A stretch of DNA of 64,000 nucleotides. It comes from CAXXOK01 sp963675925. GTDB lineage: Bacteria > Bacillota > Clostridia > Christensenellales > Aristaeellaceae. The position numbers and the translations under genes were made by a program. Below are positions 53,201 to 62,660 of the stretch, piece by piece; position 1 is the first letter of the stretch, and the number at the start of each line of letters is the position of its first letter. Location of the stretch: assembly GCA_963675925.2 (NCBI GenBank), contig CAXXIB010000004.1, positions 1,302,001-1,366,000 on the forward strand, written 5' to 3'. The notes under the pieces were generated by a model. That model was not told the origin of the DNA, searched no databases, and saw only the letters and a list, made by a program, of their open reading frames with translations.

Positions 53201-53363
53201 GGTATGCAAAACACCCGCAGACGAAAGTTATACAGGATTTGGTTTATAGTTCCCGGAAACAGGGTAGTAAATAGTATAGAATCATCCCGCGTCGGCGCAG
53301 GCCATGCACCATATGCGCCGGCATTGCACAAGCCGGGATGTGACCGGGACAAAGGAGAACGCT

Positions 53364-54029
53364 ATGAGTGATAAAATGAAACCTTTCACCGATGCATACT
53401 GCGAGTTTCTGGATGCATTTAATCGCGACGGCGCAACTCGTTATGCGCTCTCGCTGCTGGAAAACGGCGAGATCACGATTGCACAGCTGTATGAGCAGGT
53501 GCTCACGCCCGCTCTTGACCGCATTGTGATTCCGCGCTGTGATGAAACCTGCATGATTTGGAAAGAACATATGATGTCCAGCATCGTCCGTGCGACGGTC
53601 GAGGCCACCTACCCCTATGTGCTCAAAGAGCGTGAAAAAGCCCCGGCGGCCAATAAGGGTACGCTGGTAGCGCTTGTATGCCCGCAGGAAGAGTACCACG
53701 AAATTGGGCTTAGAATGGGTTCGGATTTCTTTACGATGCAAGGGTATGATGTAGCCTACATTGGCGTGAATACGCCCAAGGCCACCTTGCTGGATGCCGT
53801 AAAAACCTTAAAGCCCGCCATTGTGGATCTGGGCGTGACCAATTATTTGAATCTTGCGCAGCTGCCGATGCTGGTCAAGGAGCTTAAGGCGCTGTCGCCT
53901 GCTCCCAAGGTCTATATCAGCGGCAGTGCGCTTATGCATACGGGAAAACGGGCCAGTGAGTTCGGCGCAGACGGACTGCTGAAAGACTATGAATCAGTGA
54001 AGGCCCTATCGGAGGGGGATACCGCATGA
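53364..54029 (+). CDS. Cobalamin-binding protein, CarH/LitR-like sensor region without HTH
   Basis: This 221-residue protein starts behind AAAGGAGAACGCT. Residues ~1-88 form the four-helix cap (LYEQVLTPALDRIVIPRCDE, MIWKEHMMSSIV) and ~98-215 the B12-binding Rossmann domain. The lower-ligand motif is E110-x-H112-x-x-G115 (PQEEYHEIGL), the glutamate form seen in CarH/LitR photoreceptors rather than the D-x-H-x-x-G of MetH/MtaC. Glu68-His69 resembles the EH of the CarH W-x9-EH motif, but Arg58 stands where Trp would be. No DNA-binding domain is present. Its stop overlaps the ABC permease start (ATGA). A corrinoid-methyltransferase partner is the alternative. Confidence 0.8.
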   Translation: MSDKMKPFTDAYCEFLDAFNRDGATRYALSLLENGEITIAQLYEQVLTPALDRIVIPRCDETCMIWKEHMMSSIVRATVEATYPYVLKEREKAPAANKGTLVALVCPQEEYHEIGLRMGSDFFTMQGYDVAYIGVNTPKATLLDAVKTLKPAIVDLGVTNYLNLAQLPMLVKELKALSPAPKVYISGSALMHTGKRASEFGADGLLKDYESVKALSEGDTA

Positions 54030-55176
54030 AAACAGCTATTAAAATCGCCTGGCGTTTTCTGACGCACGCCAAAGGACAGTCCATCCTCATCGCCGTCGGC
54101 ATTGCGGTCGGCGTTTCTGTACAGGTGTTCATCGGTTCGCTGATTACCGGCTTGCAGGCAGAGCTTGTGGATAACGCCATCGGCCGCAGTGCACAGATTA
54201 CCGTAACCGCCGCTAAGAGAGGCGAATTGATTTCCGACTATACCCCCCTGGTGGAAACCATTGAGCAGAACCAACCCGATACCTTGTACGTTTCTGCTGT
54301 GGCTGATGCCAGCGGCTTCCTGCGCGGCGACGACGGAACGGATTTCCCCGTGCTGCTGCGTGGATTGGATATTGACAAGGCGGAGGGAATCTATCGTTTC
54401 AGCGAAGCGCTGGTCTCCGGGGGCTCCCGGGCGATGGCGAAGTGCTGATCGGCCTGGACCTGGCCAAAGAAGCCGATATCGGCGATACCGTCACCCTGGC
54501 AACACCGCGCGGCGAAGTGAAACAGGCCAGCGTATCCGGTGTGTTTGATCTGGGGGTTGCCTCCCTCAACGAACGCTGGATTATCTCCGGCCTCGCATTC
54601 GCCCAGGATATGTTCGGCTATCCTGAGCAGGCAACCGCCATCGAAATGCAGCTGGCCGACCCCTTTGTAGCCGATGACGTTGCCCTGGCCCTACAGCAAG
54701 TGCTGCCGGACGGGCTGAAGGTTGCCGACTGGAAAACCCAGAACGCGCAGCTGCTGAGCGGACTTAACGGGCAGAGCGTATCCAGCCTGATGATTCAGGT
54801 GTTTGTACTGCTGTCAGTCGTGCTGGCGATTGCAAGCGTTCTGGCTATATCGGTGCTGCAAAAATCCAAACAGCTGGGCATACTCAAGGCCATGGGTATC
54901 CGCAACCGGGATGCCAGCCTCGTGTTTATGTTCGAAGGCTTCCTACTGGGCATAGCCGGGGCAGTGCTGGGCGTATTGCTCGGCCTTGGTCTCTCGTTTG
55001 CCTTTACCAAGTTTGCCTTGAACCCGGACGGTACTCCGGTGGTCGCCCTGCTGATTGACGCCCAATTCATTACAATATCAGCCGCGATTGCGGCGCTGTC
55101 GGCAACGCTCGCATCGCTGATTCCAGCACGGCGTTCGGCCAAGCTGGATCCAATGGAGGTCATCCGCAATGGATAA
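54026..55176 (+). pseudogene. ABC transporter permease (LolE/MacB type), one frameshift
   Basis: The N-terminal part (TM1 in KGQSILIAVGIAVGVSVQVF, then an extracytoplasmic domain) and the C-terminal part with three membrane segments (VFVLLSVVLAIASVLAISVL) are in different frames. The join is at a run of five Gs near 54418-54422. Adding one G restores a continuous ~383-residue FtsX-type permease reading VSGGLPGDGEVLIGLDLAKE. All other residues look intact, so a sequencing deletion is as likely as a real mutation. It pairs with the next ATPase. Confidence 0.85.
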
Positions 55177-55873
55177 TATTATCAGTTTACGCAATATCAA
55201 CAAGGTGTATGGCACCGAAGTACAAACACAGGTGCTGTTCGACATCAATCTGGATATACAGGCACAGTCCTTCTCCTCGATCATCGGGGCGTCGGGCTCA
55301 GGGAAAAGCACGCTGCTCAACATTATCAGCACACTGGACAAGCCAACCAACGGCGAAGTGCTGATTGACGGCAGGCAGACATCCACCATGTCCAAAGCCG
55401 AACTGGCGAAGCTGCGCAACGAGCGCATCGGCTTTGTGTTCCAGTTCCACTACCTGCTGCCGGAGTTTTCGGCACTGGAAAACGTGCTGATGCCCGCGCG
55501 CATCCGCGACGGAAAAATCACCAAGGATACCATGGACAGGGCACGCGAGCTGATGCGTTTAATGGACATTGAAAAGGTGGCAAACAACAACGCCGCTAAA
55601 ATGTCCGGCGGCCAGCAGCAGCGCACCTCCATCGCCCGCGCATTGATCAACAACCCCAAGATCATTCTGGCGGACGAACCCACCGGCAACCTGGACAGCG
55701 AATCCACCGAGGTTGTGTACGATATTATGCGCGATATTAACGAGCGCTTTCATACCACGTTTTTGGTGATTACGCACGACCGCAAAATTGCCCAGAAGGC
55801 AGACCGCATTATTGAGATTAAGGACGGAAAACTTCACCTGGACTTGCAAAATAAGCTGCACCAAGCTGTGTAG
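55169..55873 (+). CDS. ABC transporter ATP-binding protein (LolD/MacB type)
   Basis: This 234-residue ATPase has Walker A GASGSGKSTLLN, Q-loop FQFHYLLPEF, signature MSGGQQQRTSIARAL and Walker B IILADEPTGNLDSES. It belongs to the MacB/LolD/FtsE group, which works with FtsX-type permeases in export or release of lipophilic substrates or peptides, not in nutrient import. It overlaps the permease gene by 8 nt and is followed 12 bp later by the UV endonuclease gene. Confidence 0.93.
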   Translation: MDNIISLRNINKVYGTEVQTQVLFDINLDIQAQSFSSIIGASGSGKSTLLNIISTLDKPTNGEVLIDGRQTSTMSKAELAKLRNERIGFVFQFHYLLPEFSALENVLMPARIRDGKITKDTMDRARELMRLMDIEKVANNNAAKMSGGQQQRTSIARALINNPKIILADEPTGNLDSESTEVVYDIMRDINERFHTTFLVITHDRKIAQKADRIIEIKDGKLHLDLQNKLHQAV

Positions 55874-55885
55874 AAAGGGTTTTCC

Positions 55886-57163
55886 ATGGCCATCGGGTAT
55901 GCTTGCGTCCATATTGGAAGCAAGGAAACAAAACTGTCCTCGCTCAGGCTGGCCGGTGCAACGCCGGATGCGCTGAGAGCTGTGATCGCGCGGAACCTGC
56001 GTGCCCTCAGCGCGATACTGCGCTATAACGCCGATAGCGGCATCATGCTGTTTCGCATCAGTTCCGATATCATTCCGCTGGCGTCCCATCCGGCGATGAC
56101 GCTGGACTGGCAAACGGAGTTTCGGGAGTCGCTTTCGCAAATCGGCAGCGATCTCAAGCGCTACGGTATACGCGTGTCCATGCATCCGGGACAGTACACG
56201 GTACTAAACTCACCAAAACCGGATGTCGTAGAAAAAGCTGTGGCCGATTTGCAGTATCATCATGCGCTGCTGGATGCGCTTGGTTGCGACACGAAAAGCA
56301 AAATCATCCTCCATGTCGGCGGGGTTTATGGTGATAAACCAGCGGCCATGCACCGTTTTGTGAAAGCGATTGAAGCACTGGATAACGGAGTCAAAGCCCG
56401 CCTGGTGATTGAAAACGATGATGTATCGTTTACCGCGGCAGATGTGCTGGCGATCTCAAAGTCAACCGGCTTGCCGGGTGTGTTTGATGTATATCATCAT
56501 CAGCTCAATCCGCCCGCGGAGGCAGTGCCTGTCCGTGAATGGATCACCCGCTTTGCTAATACCTGGGGCGTGGCAGATGGGACACCCAAAATACATTACT
56601 CACAGCCCCATGCAAAGGCTCGCGGCGGTGCGCACTCGGAAACGATTGATGTAGTGGAGTTTATGCGCTTTTACCGGGAGCTGCCAACCCAGGATTTGGA
56701 TATTATGCTGGAAGTGAAGGACAAGAATTTGTCTGCACTAAAGTGTGTGTTAGCCACGCAGGAGACCCTGAAAATACAACAGCTGGAAGCAGAGTGGGCC
56801 CGCTACAAGTATCTGGTGCTGGGGCAATCGGCGGCCGTGTACCAACGCATCCGCCAGTTGCTTAAGGATAAGCAACACCCGGATGCAGTGGCGTTTTATG
56901 CCCTAATCGATGAAGCTATGGCCTTGCCGGAGGATACCGGGGCCCAGAGCAACGCCGCCCAGCACATATGGGGATACTACAAGGATACTGCTGCGGACAC
57001 GGAGAAAACGCAGTTTCAAACGCTGCTTTCGGCCTACCAAACCGGGAAACGATCGCTGAACGCCCTGAAGAATTTCCTGTTTCGCATGGCGGAACAACAA
57101 CAGCAGGCCTATCTGTTGCAGTCACTGTATTTCTATCGCTCTCCGGCCAGAGCTAGCGATTAG
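55886..57163 (+). CDS. UV damage endonuclease UvdE/UvsE fused to a DUF1722 domain
   Basis: Residues ~1-290 are a UvdE TIM barrel which nicks DNA 5' of UV photoproducts. Seen are IGYACVHIGSKETK, SMHPGQYTVLNSP with metal-ligand His100, LHVGGVYGDK (His143), VIENDDVSF (Glu176), FDVYHHQLNP and HYSQPHAKARGGAH. Residues ~303-420 (EWARYKYLVLGQSAAVYQRI, NAAQHIWGYYKDTAADTEKT, YLLQSLYFYRSP) resemble DUF1722, otherwise found with YbgA/DUF523. At 425 residues the protein is about 100 longer than plain UvsE. It is probably cotranscribed with the cobalamin and ABC genes. Confidence 0.88.
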   Translation: MAIGYACVHIGSKETKLSSLRLAGATPDALRAVIARNLRALSAILRYNADSGIMLFRISSDIIPLASHPAMTLDWQTEFRESLSQIGSDLKRYGIRVSMHPGQYTVLNSPKPDVVEKAVADLQYHHALLDALGCDTKSKIILHVGGVYGDKPAAMHRFVKAIEALDNGVKARLVIENDDVSFTAADVLAISKSTGLPGVFDVYHHQLNPPAEAVPVREWITRFANTWGVADGTPKIHYSQPHAKARGGAHSETIDVVEFMRFYRELPTQDLDIMLEVKDKNLSALKCVLATQETLKIQQLEAEWARYKYLVLGQSAAVYQRIRQLLKDKQHPDAVAFYALIDEAMALPEDTGAQSNAAQHIWGYYKDTAADTEKTQFQTLLSAYQTGKRSLNALKNFLFRMAEQQQQAYLLQSLYFYRSPARASD

Positions 57164-57227
57164 ACGGGAAAGCGTACATCTGCTATACTAAGCACAACGA
57201 CTACAATTAAAGGAGGAGCGTTTCCAT

Positions 57228-57530
57228 ATGAAAAGAATTGCACTGCTTGTATTGATGATCATTCTGTTTGGTTTATTAACATCCTGCGCGCCGGGCGATG
57301 GTGCCAACACGCCGGAAAACCCGGCCGGACTCTTCCTGGGCATATGGCATGGCTGGATTGCGCCTGTCACCTTAATCGTGTCCATCTTCAACAAGAACAT
57401 CGGGATTTATGAGATCAACAACGTCGGCTTCTGGTACAACCTGGGGTACTATATGGCCATCATCAGCGGCTTTGGCGGGCTGGCACTTTCCCGGAAAAAG
57501 CGCAGGCGCAGGGACCGCGTAGACGAATAG
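57228..57530 (+). CDS. Small membrane lipoprotein of conserved unknown family
   Basis: This 100-residue protein starts behind AAAGGAGGAGCG. It has a lipoprotein-like signal with LLTSCAPG (Cys near residue 23), then a segment GLFLGIWHGWIAPVTLIVSI, FNKNIGIYEINNVGFWYNLG, a second membrane segment, and a basic tail SRKKRRRRDRVDE. I recall small proteins with a GxWHGxxAP...IYEVNNxGxWYxxG pattern in Bacilli and Clostridia; their function is unknown. It lies 64 bp after the UvdE gene with its own ribosome binding site. Confidence 0.8.
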   Translation: MKRIALLVLMIILFGLLTSCAPGDGANTPENPAGLFLGIWHGWIAPVTLIVSIFNKNIGIYEINNVGFWYNLGYYMAIISGFGGLALSRKKRRRRDRVDE

Positions 57531-57597
57531 AAACGGCGGGTGCTTGTGTGAAAAATACAAGTCATCTATTCTGGAGTCTTGAAACTATGAAAGTCAT

Positions 57598-57628
57598 AAA
57601 AAACCCCGGCTGTTCAGCCGGGGGTTTT
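57598..57628. terminator. Bidirectional terminator
   Basis: AAAAACCCCGGCTGTTCAGC and its complement GCCGGGGGTTTT form a strong hairpin with A and T flanks between the small lipoprotein gene and the convergent lacI-type gene. Confidence 0.92.
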
Positions 57629-57638
57629 GCGTGTATTG

Positions 57639-58688
57639 TCAAGGAAATGTACGACGGCCCAAGTTCACCCCGCAGGATTCCCGCACAACCAGATTGGTTT
57701 TAATGACATGGTAAAAATCCTGCCCCTTTTCCCAGTGTAAAAGGTGCGTCATGGCCCGGCGGCCAAGCTCAGAGATGTGCAGATCAATGGTGGTCAGCGG
57801 CGGGTTGGTATAGGAGGCAAAAAACTGGTTGTCGCAGCCAACGACCGCGATGTCGTCCGGCACACGAATGCCCAGGCTGCTCAGCTGCCGCAATATACCC
57901 ATGGCGACCAGATCGTTGATGGCGATCACGGCTGTCGGCCGCTTTTGTGCAGGAAACTCCGACAGCAGCTTTTGAATGCCGATGGCACCGTCCTCCAGAT
58001 AGTAGCCGGATTCGAGACGCACGCAGATATGCTCTTGCAGACCCAGCTTGAGCATCTCGTCATGGTAACCTTGCTCGCGCTTGGAGGACCCGCGTTTTTG
58101 CAGCTTGCCGCCCAGAAACGCGATGCGTTTATGCCCCAGGGCATGCAGGTGGCGTACGGTAATCACCGCGCTTTCGTACATGTCGCCGGATACACAAACG
58201 CAGGGGAAGTTTTCCACGGGATCGCCGATCAGCACGATGGGCATATAATTGCGCAAGTGATTGAGGATCGTCAGGCGGTCCTTCTCTTTATCGTCTTCGA
58301 CCATGCCGCCTGCCAGAATGACACCATCGGGGCGGCGTTCAATGAGCTGGTCCAAAAACATCTGATACCCGCTGATATTATCGGGAATGCGGGATAGAAT
58401 CAGTGAATAGCCGTTGGCCCTGGCTTCATCAGCGGCGGCGGAAAACAGCTCGCTGTAAAAGGGATGGGCAATTTCCGGCAGACCGATGGAAATCAGCTTG
58501 GAGTGTCCCTTGTTCAGCCCCCGCGCGGCGACGCTGGGTTTATAGTTGTATTTTTGGACAACTTCTAGTACCTTGCGCTGCTTGGCGGACTTCAGGTTGG
58601 GGGTATCGCTGAGCGCGCGCGAAACGGTGGCGATGGAAACGCCAGCCTCGTTTGCGATATCGAAAATATTAATGCGCTTGGTCTTCAT
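57639..58688 (-). CDS. LacI family transcriptional regulator
   Basis: This 349-residue regulator has an N-terminal LacI HTH and hinge (NIFDIANEAGVSIATVSRAL, KYNYKPSVAARGL) and a periplasmic-binding-protein-like effector domain (GVILAGGMVEDD, LGHKRIAFLGG, TAVIAINDLVAMGILRQLSS). It is divergent from the LplB-LplC-SBP-GH2 locus and most likely represses it by binding the GTAAACGTTTAC site downstream of that promoter. The effector is probably a galactoside or related sugar, which is inferred from the GH2 gene. Confidence 0.93.
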   Translation of the reverse strand: MKTKRINIFDIANEAGVSIATVSRALSDTPNLKSAKQRKVLEVVQKYNYKPSVAARGLNKGHSKLISIGLPEIAHPFYSELFSAAADEARANGYSLILSRIPDNISGYQMFLDQLIERRPDGVILAGGMVEDDKEKDRLTILNHLRNYMPIVLIGDPVENFPCVCVSGDMYESAVITVRHLHALGHKRIAFLGGKLQKRGSSKREQGYHDEMLKLGLQEHICVRLESGYYLEDGAIGIQKLLSEFPAQKRPTAVIAINDLVAMGILRQLSSLGIRVPDDIAVVGCDNQFFASYTNPPLTTIDLHISELGRRAMTHLLHWEKGQDFYHVIKTNLVVRESCGVNLGRRTFP

Positions 58689-58966
58689 AGGTCTCCTTCA
58701 TTGCATCTTCCCGTGATGTGCACGGCAGTGCCGGGATGGGGCAGGGGACGATATACTTGTATCCAAAACCCACAATAGGTTTATTTTACTCTGGAACGCC
58801 GCAAAACGCAACAAAAAAGTAAACGTATGTCAAAATGTGCACGAGCACATGAAAAGTATGAAAAATATGCATCGGGTAAAAACGCCTGCACAGCACGATA
58901 ATTCGAAAAAACTAGCAATAGTATGTAACAAAGTTATTAAATATTATCCATTATGTACAAAATATG

Positions 58967-59015
58967 TTGACAAGCAGAGTTAGTTGCACTATAGTATAGA
59001 AAAGTAAACGTTTAC
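58967..59015 (+). promoter_or_regulatory. Promoter and LacI-type operator of the beta-galactoside locus
   Basis: TTGACA (58967-58972), a 17-bp spacer and TATAGT (58990-58995) form a strong promoter. GTAAACGTTTAC (59004-59015), a perfect 12-bp palindrome of LacI-family type, covers the expected transcription start. A half-match, GTAAACGTATGT, occurs near 58818, on the lacI side, suggesting a second operator and possible looping. The remaining 58689-58966 has no gene. Confidence 0.85.
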
Positions 59016-59033
59016 AAAATAGAGGTGTTGTCA

Positions 59034-60012
59034 TTGCAAAAAGCCTTATTCAGTAAAAAGAGAACCATACACCCGGCACTACCCGGTACGGCTGGGAAAT
59101 CATCCCTTTGGAGAAATACGGTAAAAAGCAAAACGCTGTTGTTTATGTGCTTGCCGGCGATTTTGTTTTTTGTCGCGTTTTCCTACATCCCAATGCCCTT
59201 CAGCTACATTGCCTTTACGAAGTTCAACTATATTAAGGGTATTTTCGGCAGCCCGTTTGTAGGGTTTAAGAATTTCGCATTCCTGTTCACATCGGGCCAG
59301 CTTACGCTGCTTTTGCGCAATACAATCCTGTTCAATTTGGCGTTTATTGTGCTGGGTAACTTTTTCCAGATTACCTTTGCCATCCTTCTCAACGAAGTGC
59401 GGTCTACGCGCTTTAAAAAGCTGACGCAGTCAATGATGTTCCTGCCCGTACTTCATCTCAGCTGTTTTAGTCAGTCTACTGGTGTATAACCTAATCAACT
59501 ACGATTACGGGTTCATTTCCGCACTGGTGCGGTCTGCTGGCGGAACCATGCCCAAGCTTTACTCGCAGCCATCCGCGTGGCCATTTATCATCGTCGCGGT
59601 CAACCTGTGGCAAACCACAGGCTACGGAACGATCATCTACTTTGCGGCGATTACATCCATCGACGAATCCATGATCGAGGCCGCAACGGTGGACGGGGCC
59701 AATGGCTTTCAGCGTATTCGTTATATTATGCTGCCGAGCCTGAAACCCACGGTTACCATTTTGCTGCTGTTTGCGATGGGCGGGATTATCCGCGGTAACT
59801 TCGGGCTGTTTTACAACCTGGTCGGCAATAACTCCGTGCTGTTTGACACTACGGACATCATCGAGACTTATGTATATCGTGCACTGATGAACAACTTCAA
59901 TTTCTCCCAGGGCAGCGCAGTCGGCTTGTTTCAATCGGTGGTCGGGTTTGGCATCGTACTGGTGGCAAACGCGGTCGTACGCCGTATCGAGCCGGATAAC
60001 GCGCTGTTTTAG
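59034..60012 (+). pseudogene. Carbohydrate ABC permease (LplB-like), one frameshift
   Basis: The first part (KTLLFMCLPAILFFVAFSYI, NFFQITFAILLNEVR) and the second (ESMIEAATVDGANGFQRIRY with the EAA loop, then four more segments) are separated by one extra C near 59445-59448. Removing it gives LPYFISAVLVSLLVYNLINY without a gap. The complete protein would be ~325 residues with six membrane segments. TTG at 59034 behind AGAGG is the probable start. This looks like a sequence error in a functional gene. Confidence 0.85.
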
Positions 60013-60027
60013 AAAGGAGATATTGAT

Positions 60028-60950
60028 ATGGCTAAGCGTAAAACCAATGTTAAATTCAGTCACCTGAAAATCGACTGGACGGATCGGACAATCCGCGGGT
60101 TTACCTATGTGTTTGTGGCGATGTTTGCGATTGCCTGCATTATTCCGTTCTGGCTGATTATCGCATCCTCGTTTGCCGATGAGGGAGCCATTCGCCGGTC
60201 CGGGTTTACCATTTGGCCAGCGGAAGTTTCGCTGCGTTCCTACAAATTGATTTTGAACAATCCCGATCTGCTGATCGGTTCCTATGTGGTCACCATTTTA
60301 ATGACGGCGATCGGCACTGCCATCGGCCTGTTTGTGGTATCGATGACCGGCTACGCTCTGCAGCGTAAGGATTTCCAGCTGCGCAATAAGATTTCGTTCT
60401 TCATCTATTTCACATCGCTGTTTACCGCCGGTCTGGTGCCGTTTTACTATGTCATGGTCAAGCTGTTTGGGCTGAAGGATAATTATCTGGCGGTGCTTTT
60501 GCCGCTGCTGATGAACCCGTGCTGATCATATTGATGAAGAACTTTGTCAAGGCTATCCCGCATGAGATTACCGAGTCGGGAAAGATTGACGCGGCGCCTG
60601 GCGACTTTACCATCTTTTACAAACTGATTCTGCCATCCATGACACCGGCGCTGGCGACCATCGGGCTGTTTATCGCGCTGGGCTACTGGAATGAGTGGTA
60701 CTTCTCCTCGCTGTTCCTTACGACCATTGTCAAGTATCGGCCACTGCAATACCACCTGTATAACATCGTCAATACCGTGGCATCGCTGAAAAACTCCGTT
60801 GCGGCATCCAACATCGTTATCCAGGACCTGCCATCTGAAACCCTGAAGATGGCGACTGCGGTTCTTGCTACCGGGCCGATCATCTTCGCCTATCCCTTTG
60901 TACAGAAATATTTCGTCGCCGGGCTGACTGTCGGTGCCGTAAAAGGATAA
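60028..60950 (+). pseudogene. Carbohydrate ABC permease (LplC/YtcP-like), one frameshift
   Basis: It starts at ATG behind AAAGGAGATATTG. The N-terminal part (FVAMFAIACIIPFWLIIASS, MTGYALQRKDFQLR) stops prematurely at about 60523. The frame continues +1 with LIILMKNFVKAIPHEITESG, the EAA region GKIDAAPGDFTIFYKLILPS, and the end FVQKYFVAGLTVGAVKG. One missing base near 60519 explains the break. The restored length, ~307 residues, is usual for LplC-type permeases. It pairs with the LplB-like gene. Confidence 0.85.
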
Positions 60951-61016
60951 CCAACCCATGGATTCTTGTGCTGTGTGTAAGGCACAAAATCATATATATT
61001 TAAGGAGGAAACCCCG

Positions 61017-62578
61017 ATGAAGAAACTCGTAACTTTACTCATGGTTCTGGCAATGCTGGTGGCACTTGTGCCTGCAGCGATGGCCGGGGAGATGGACACG
61101 GATTACGCCGCGTGGTTCCCCGGTGTAGATACTTCCGAACATGTGGTGGTCACCATGCTGGTGACCGGCAATGTTCCCACCAACAAGACCGATGAAGTGC
61201 TGGCAGTATTCAACGAGAAGCTGACCGCAGCCATCAACGCTGAACTGCGCATTCAATGGATTGAATGGGCGGACTGGCAGACCAAGTATCAACTGGCGCT
61301 GGCCATGCAGGACGGCTCCATCGACCTGGTCGGTACCGCAACGGACTGGCTGTATGCGTGGGACAATGCCCGCAACGGCGGCTTTATGCCCCTGAGCGAG
61401 GATATGCTGGCCAAGTATGCCCCCAAAACCTTTGCATCCGTATCGCTGAGCACTGGGATATGTGTAAGTACGACGGCGAAATCTACTTTGCTCCGAAGAC
61501 AACTATGCACAGTGGACCAACCACGGCTTCCTGTACCGTGGCGACTGGGCCACCGAAGCCGGCCTTGAAGGCGGCGTGATCAACAACTGGGATGAATTGG
61601 GCGTATACTTCCAGTACATCAAAGACACCTATCCCGACGTTGTACCGTGGGATGCCGACGGCAGCGGTTCTTCTTACTCTCCGCAGGTTGCCGGCGGCTA
61701 CATGACCGATAAAGAAGCACTTTTGGCGATTGAAGGCCTGCCCGTAGCGCTGTTCTACGGCACCAAGGACGATCCGTACACCCTGTCGCGCAGCTTTCTC
61801 GAAGGCGATACGCTGGTGAACTTCGCTACGCAGCAAAAAGCCTGGTCTGATGCTGGGTACTGGCGTGAAGACGTACTCAACTACAGTGGTGATCCCAGGG
61901 ATCTGCTGGAGACCGGTCTTTCCGGCGCACAGCAGCATCATACGCAAACCTGGCGCACGCGCCGCACCAGAATGGCCACCCGCCAGCCCGGCAGCGACCC
62001 TGCGCTTCTACTGGTTTGGTAAGGAGTCCGGCGCACTGGTCTCACTCAACATCACCCATGGCGCGATGGCTGTTGCCGGCCAGAGCCGCAATCCCGAGCG
62101 TGCACTGATGGTGTACGACCTGATTCGCAACGATAAGACCTTCTACGATCTGTTCAACTATGGCATCGAAGGCGAGCAGTACATCGTCAAAGATGGCTTT
62201 ATGGCCCGTCCTGATAACTATTTAGACGACGCGACTGACGGCGTGAGCTTTGACTACTGGTGGGGGCCGCAACGACGATCTGGAAATCAGAAGCGCCGAG
62301 GTTGACTGGGAAGCCTACGAAGCCTTGGTGGCCAACGAATATGATCCGGTCAAGGTGGATTACCCCTACGGCAAGCTTGTCTTTAACACCGATCCGATCT
62401 CCGTGGAACTGGATAACATCACCAACGTATACAACACCTACATGCCTGTTATCACCTTCGGCAAAATGGAGGATCCCGCGTCTTATGTTGCGCAGTTCCG
62501 CCAGGCGCTGAAAGATGCCGGTATGAAACTGTGATGGAAGAAGTACAGCGCCAGATTGACGCAGTGTACGGCGAATAA
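61017..62578 (+). pseudogene. Extracellular solute-binding protein (LplA-like) with several frameshifts
   Basis: It starts behind AAGGAGGAAACCCCG with a signal peptide ending PAAMAG and no lipobox. Homology to LplA-type sugar-binding proteins runs through at least five frame changes, near 61444, 61494, 61950-62005, 62262 (a G-run) and 62528. Recovered pieces include WIEWADWQTKYQLALAMQDG, AEHWDMCKYDGEIYFAP, NHGFLYRGDWATEAGLEG, RFYWFGKESGAL and MEEVQRQIDAVYGE before the stop at 62578. The restored product is ~520 residues. The breaks are mostly single bases, consistent with sequence errors. Confidence 0.82.
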
Positions 62579-62608
62579 AGCTGCTTTTGTTCGTAACTGA
62601 CTGACTGA

Positions 62609-62638
62609 CGGGGCTTGCAAACCTGTTTGCAAGCCCCG
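62609..62638 (+). other. Perfect hairpin between binding-protein and GH2 genes
   Basis: CGGGGCTTGCAAAC-CT-GTTTGCAAGCCCCG is a perfect 14-bp inverted repeat without a T run. It could stabilise the upstream mRNA or reduce read-through into the GH2 gene, adjusting the ratio of binding protein to enzyme. Confidence 0.75.
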
Positions 62639-62660
62639 CTTATCCTAAAGGAGCGTAACC

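Noticed and set aside
53364..54029. Cobalamin protein read as a methanol/methylamine corrinoid protein
   Set aside because: No methyltransferase or corrinoid activation gene is nearby and the ligand motif is E-x-H rather than D-x-H. It is kept as an alternative only.
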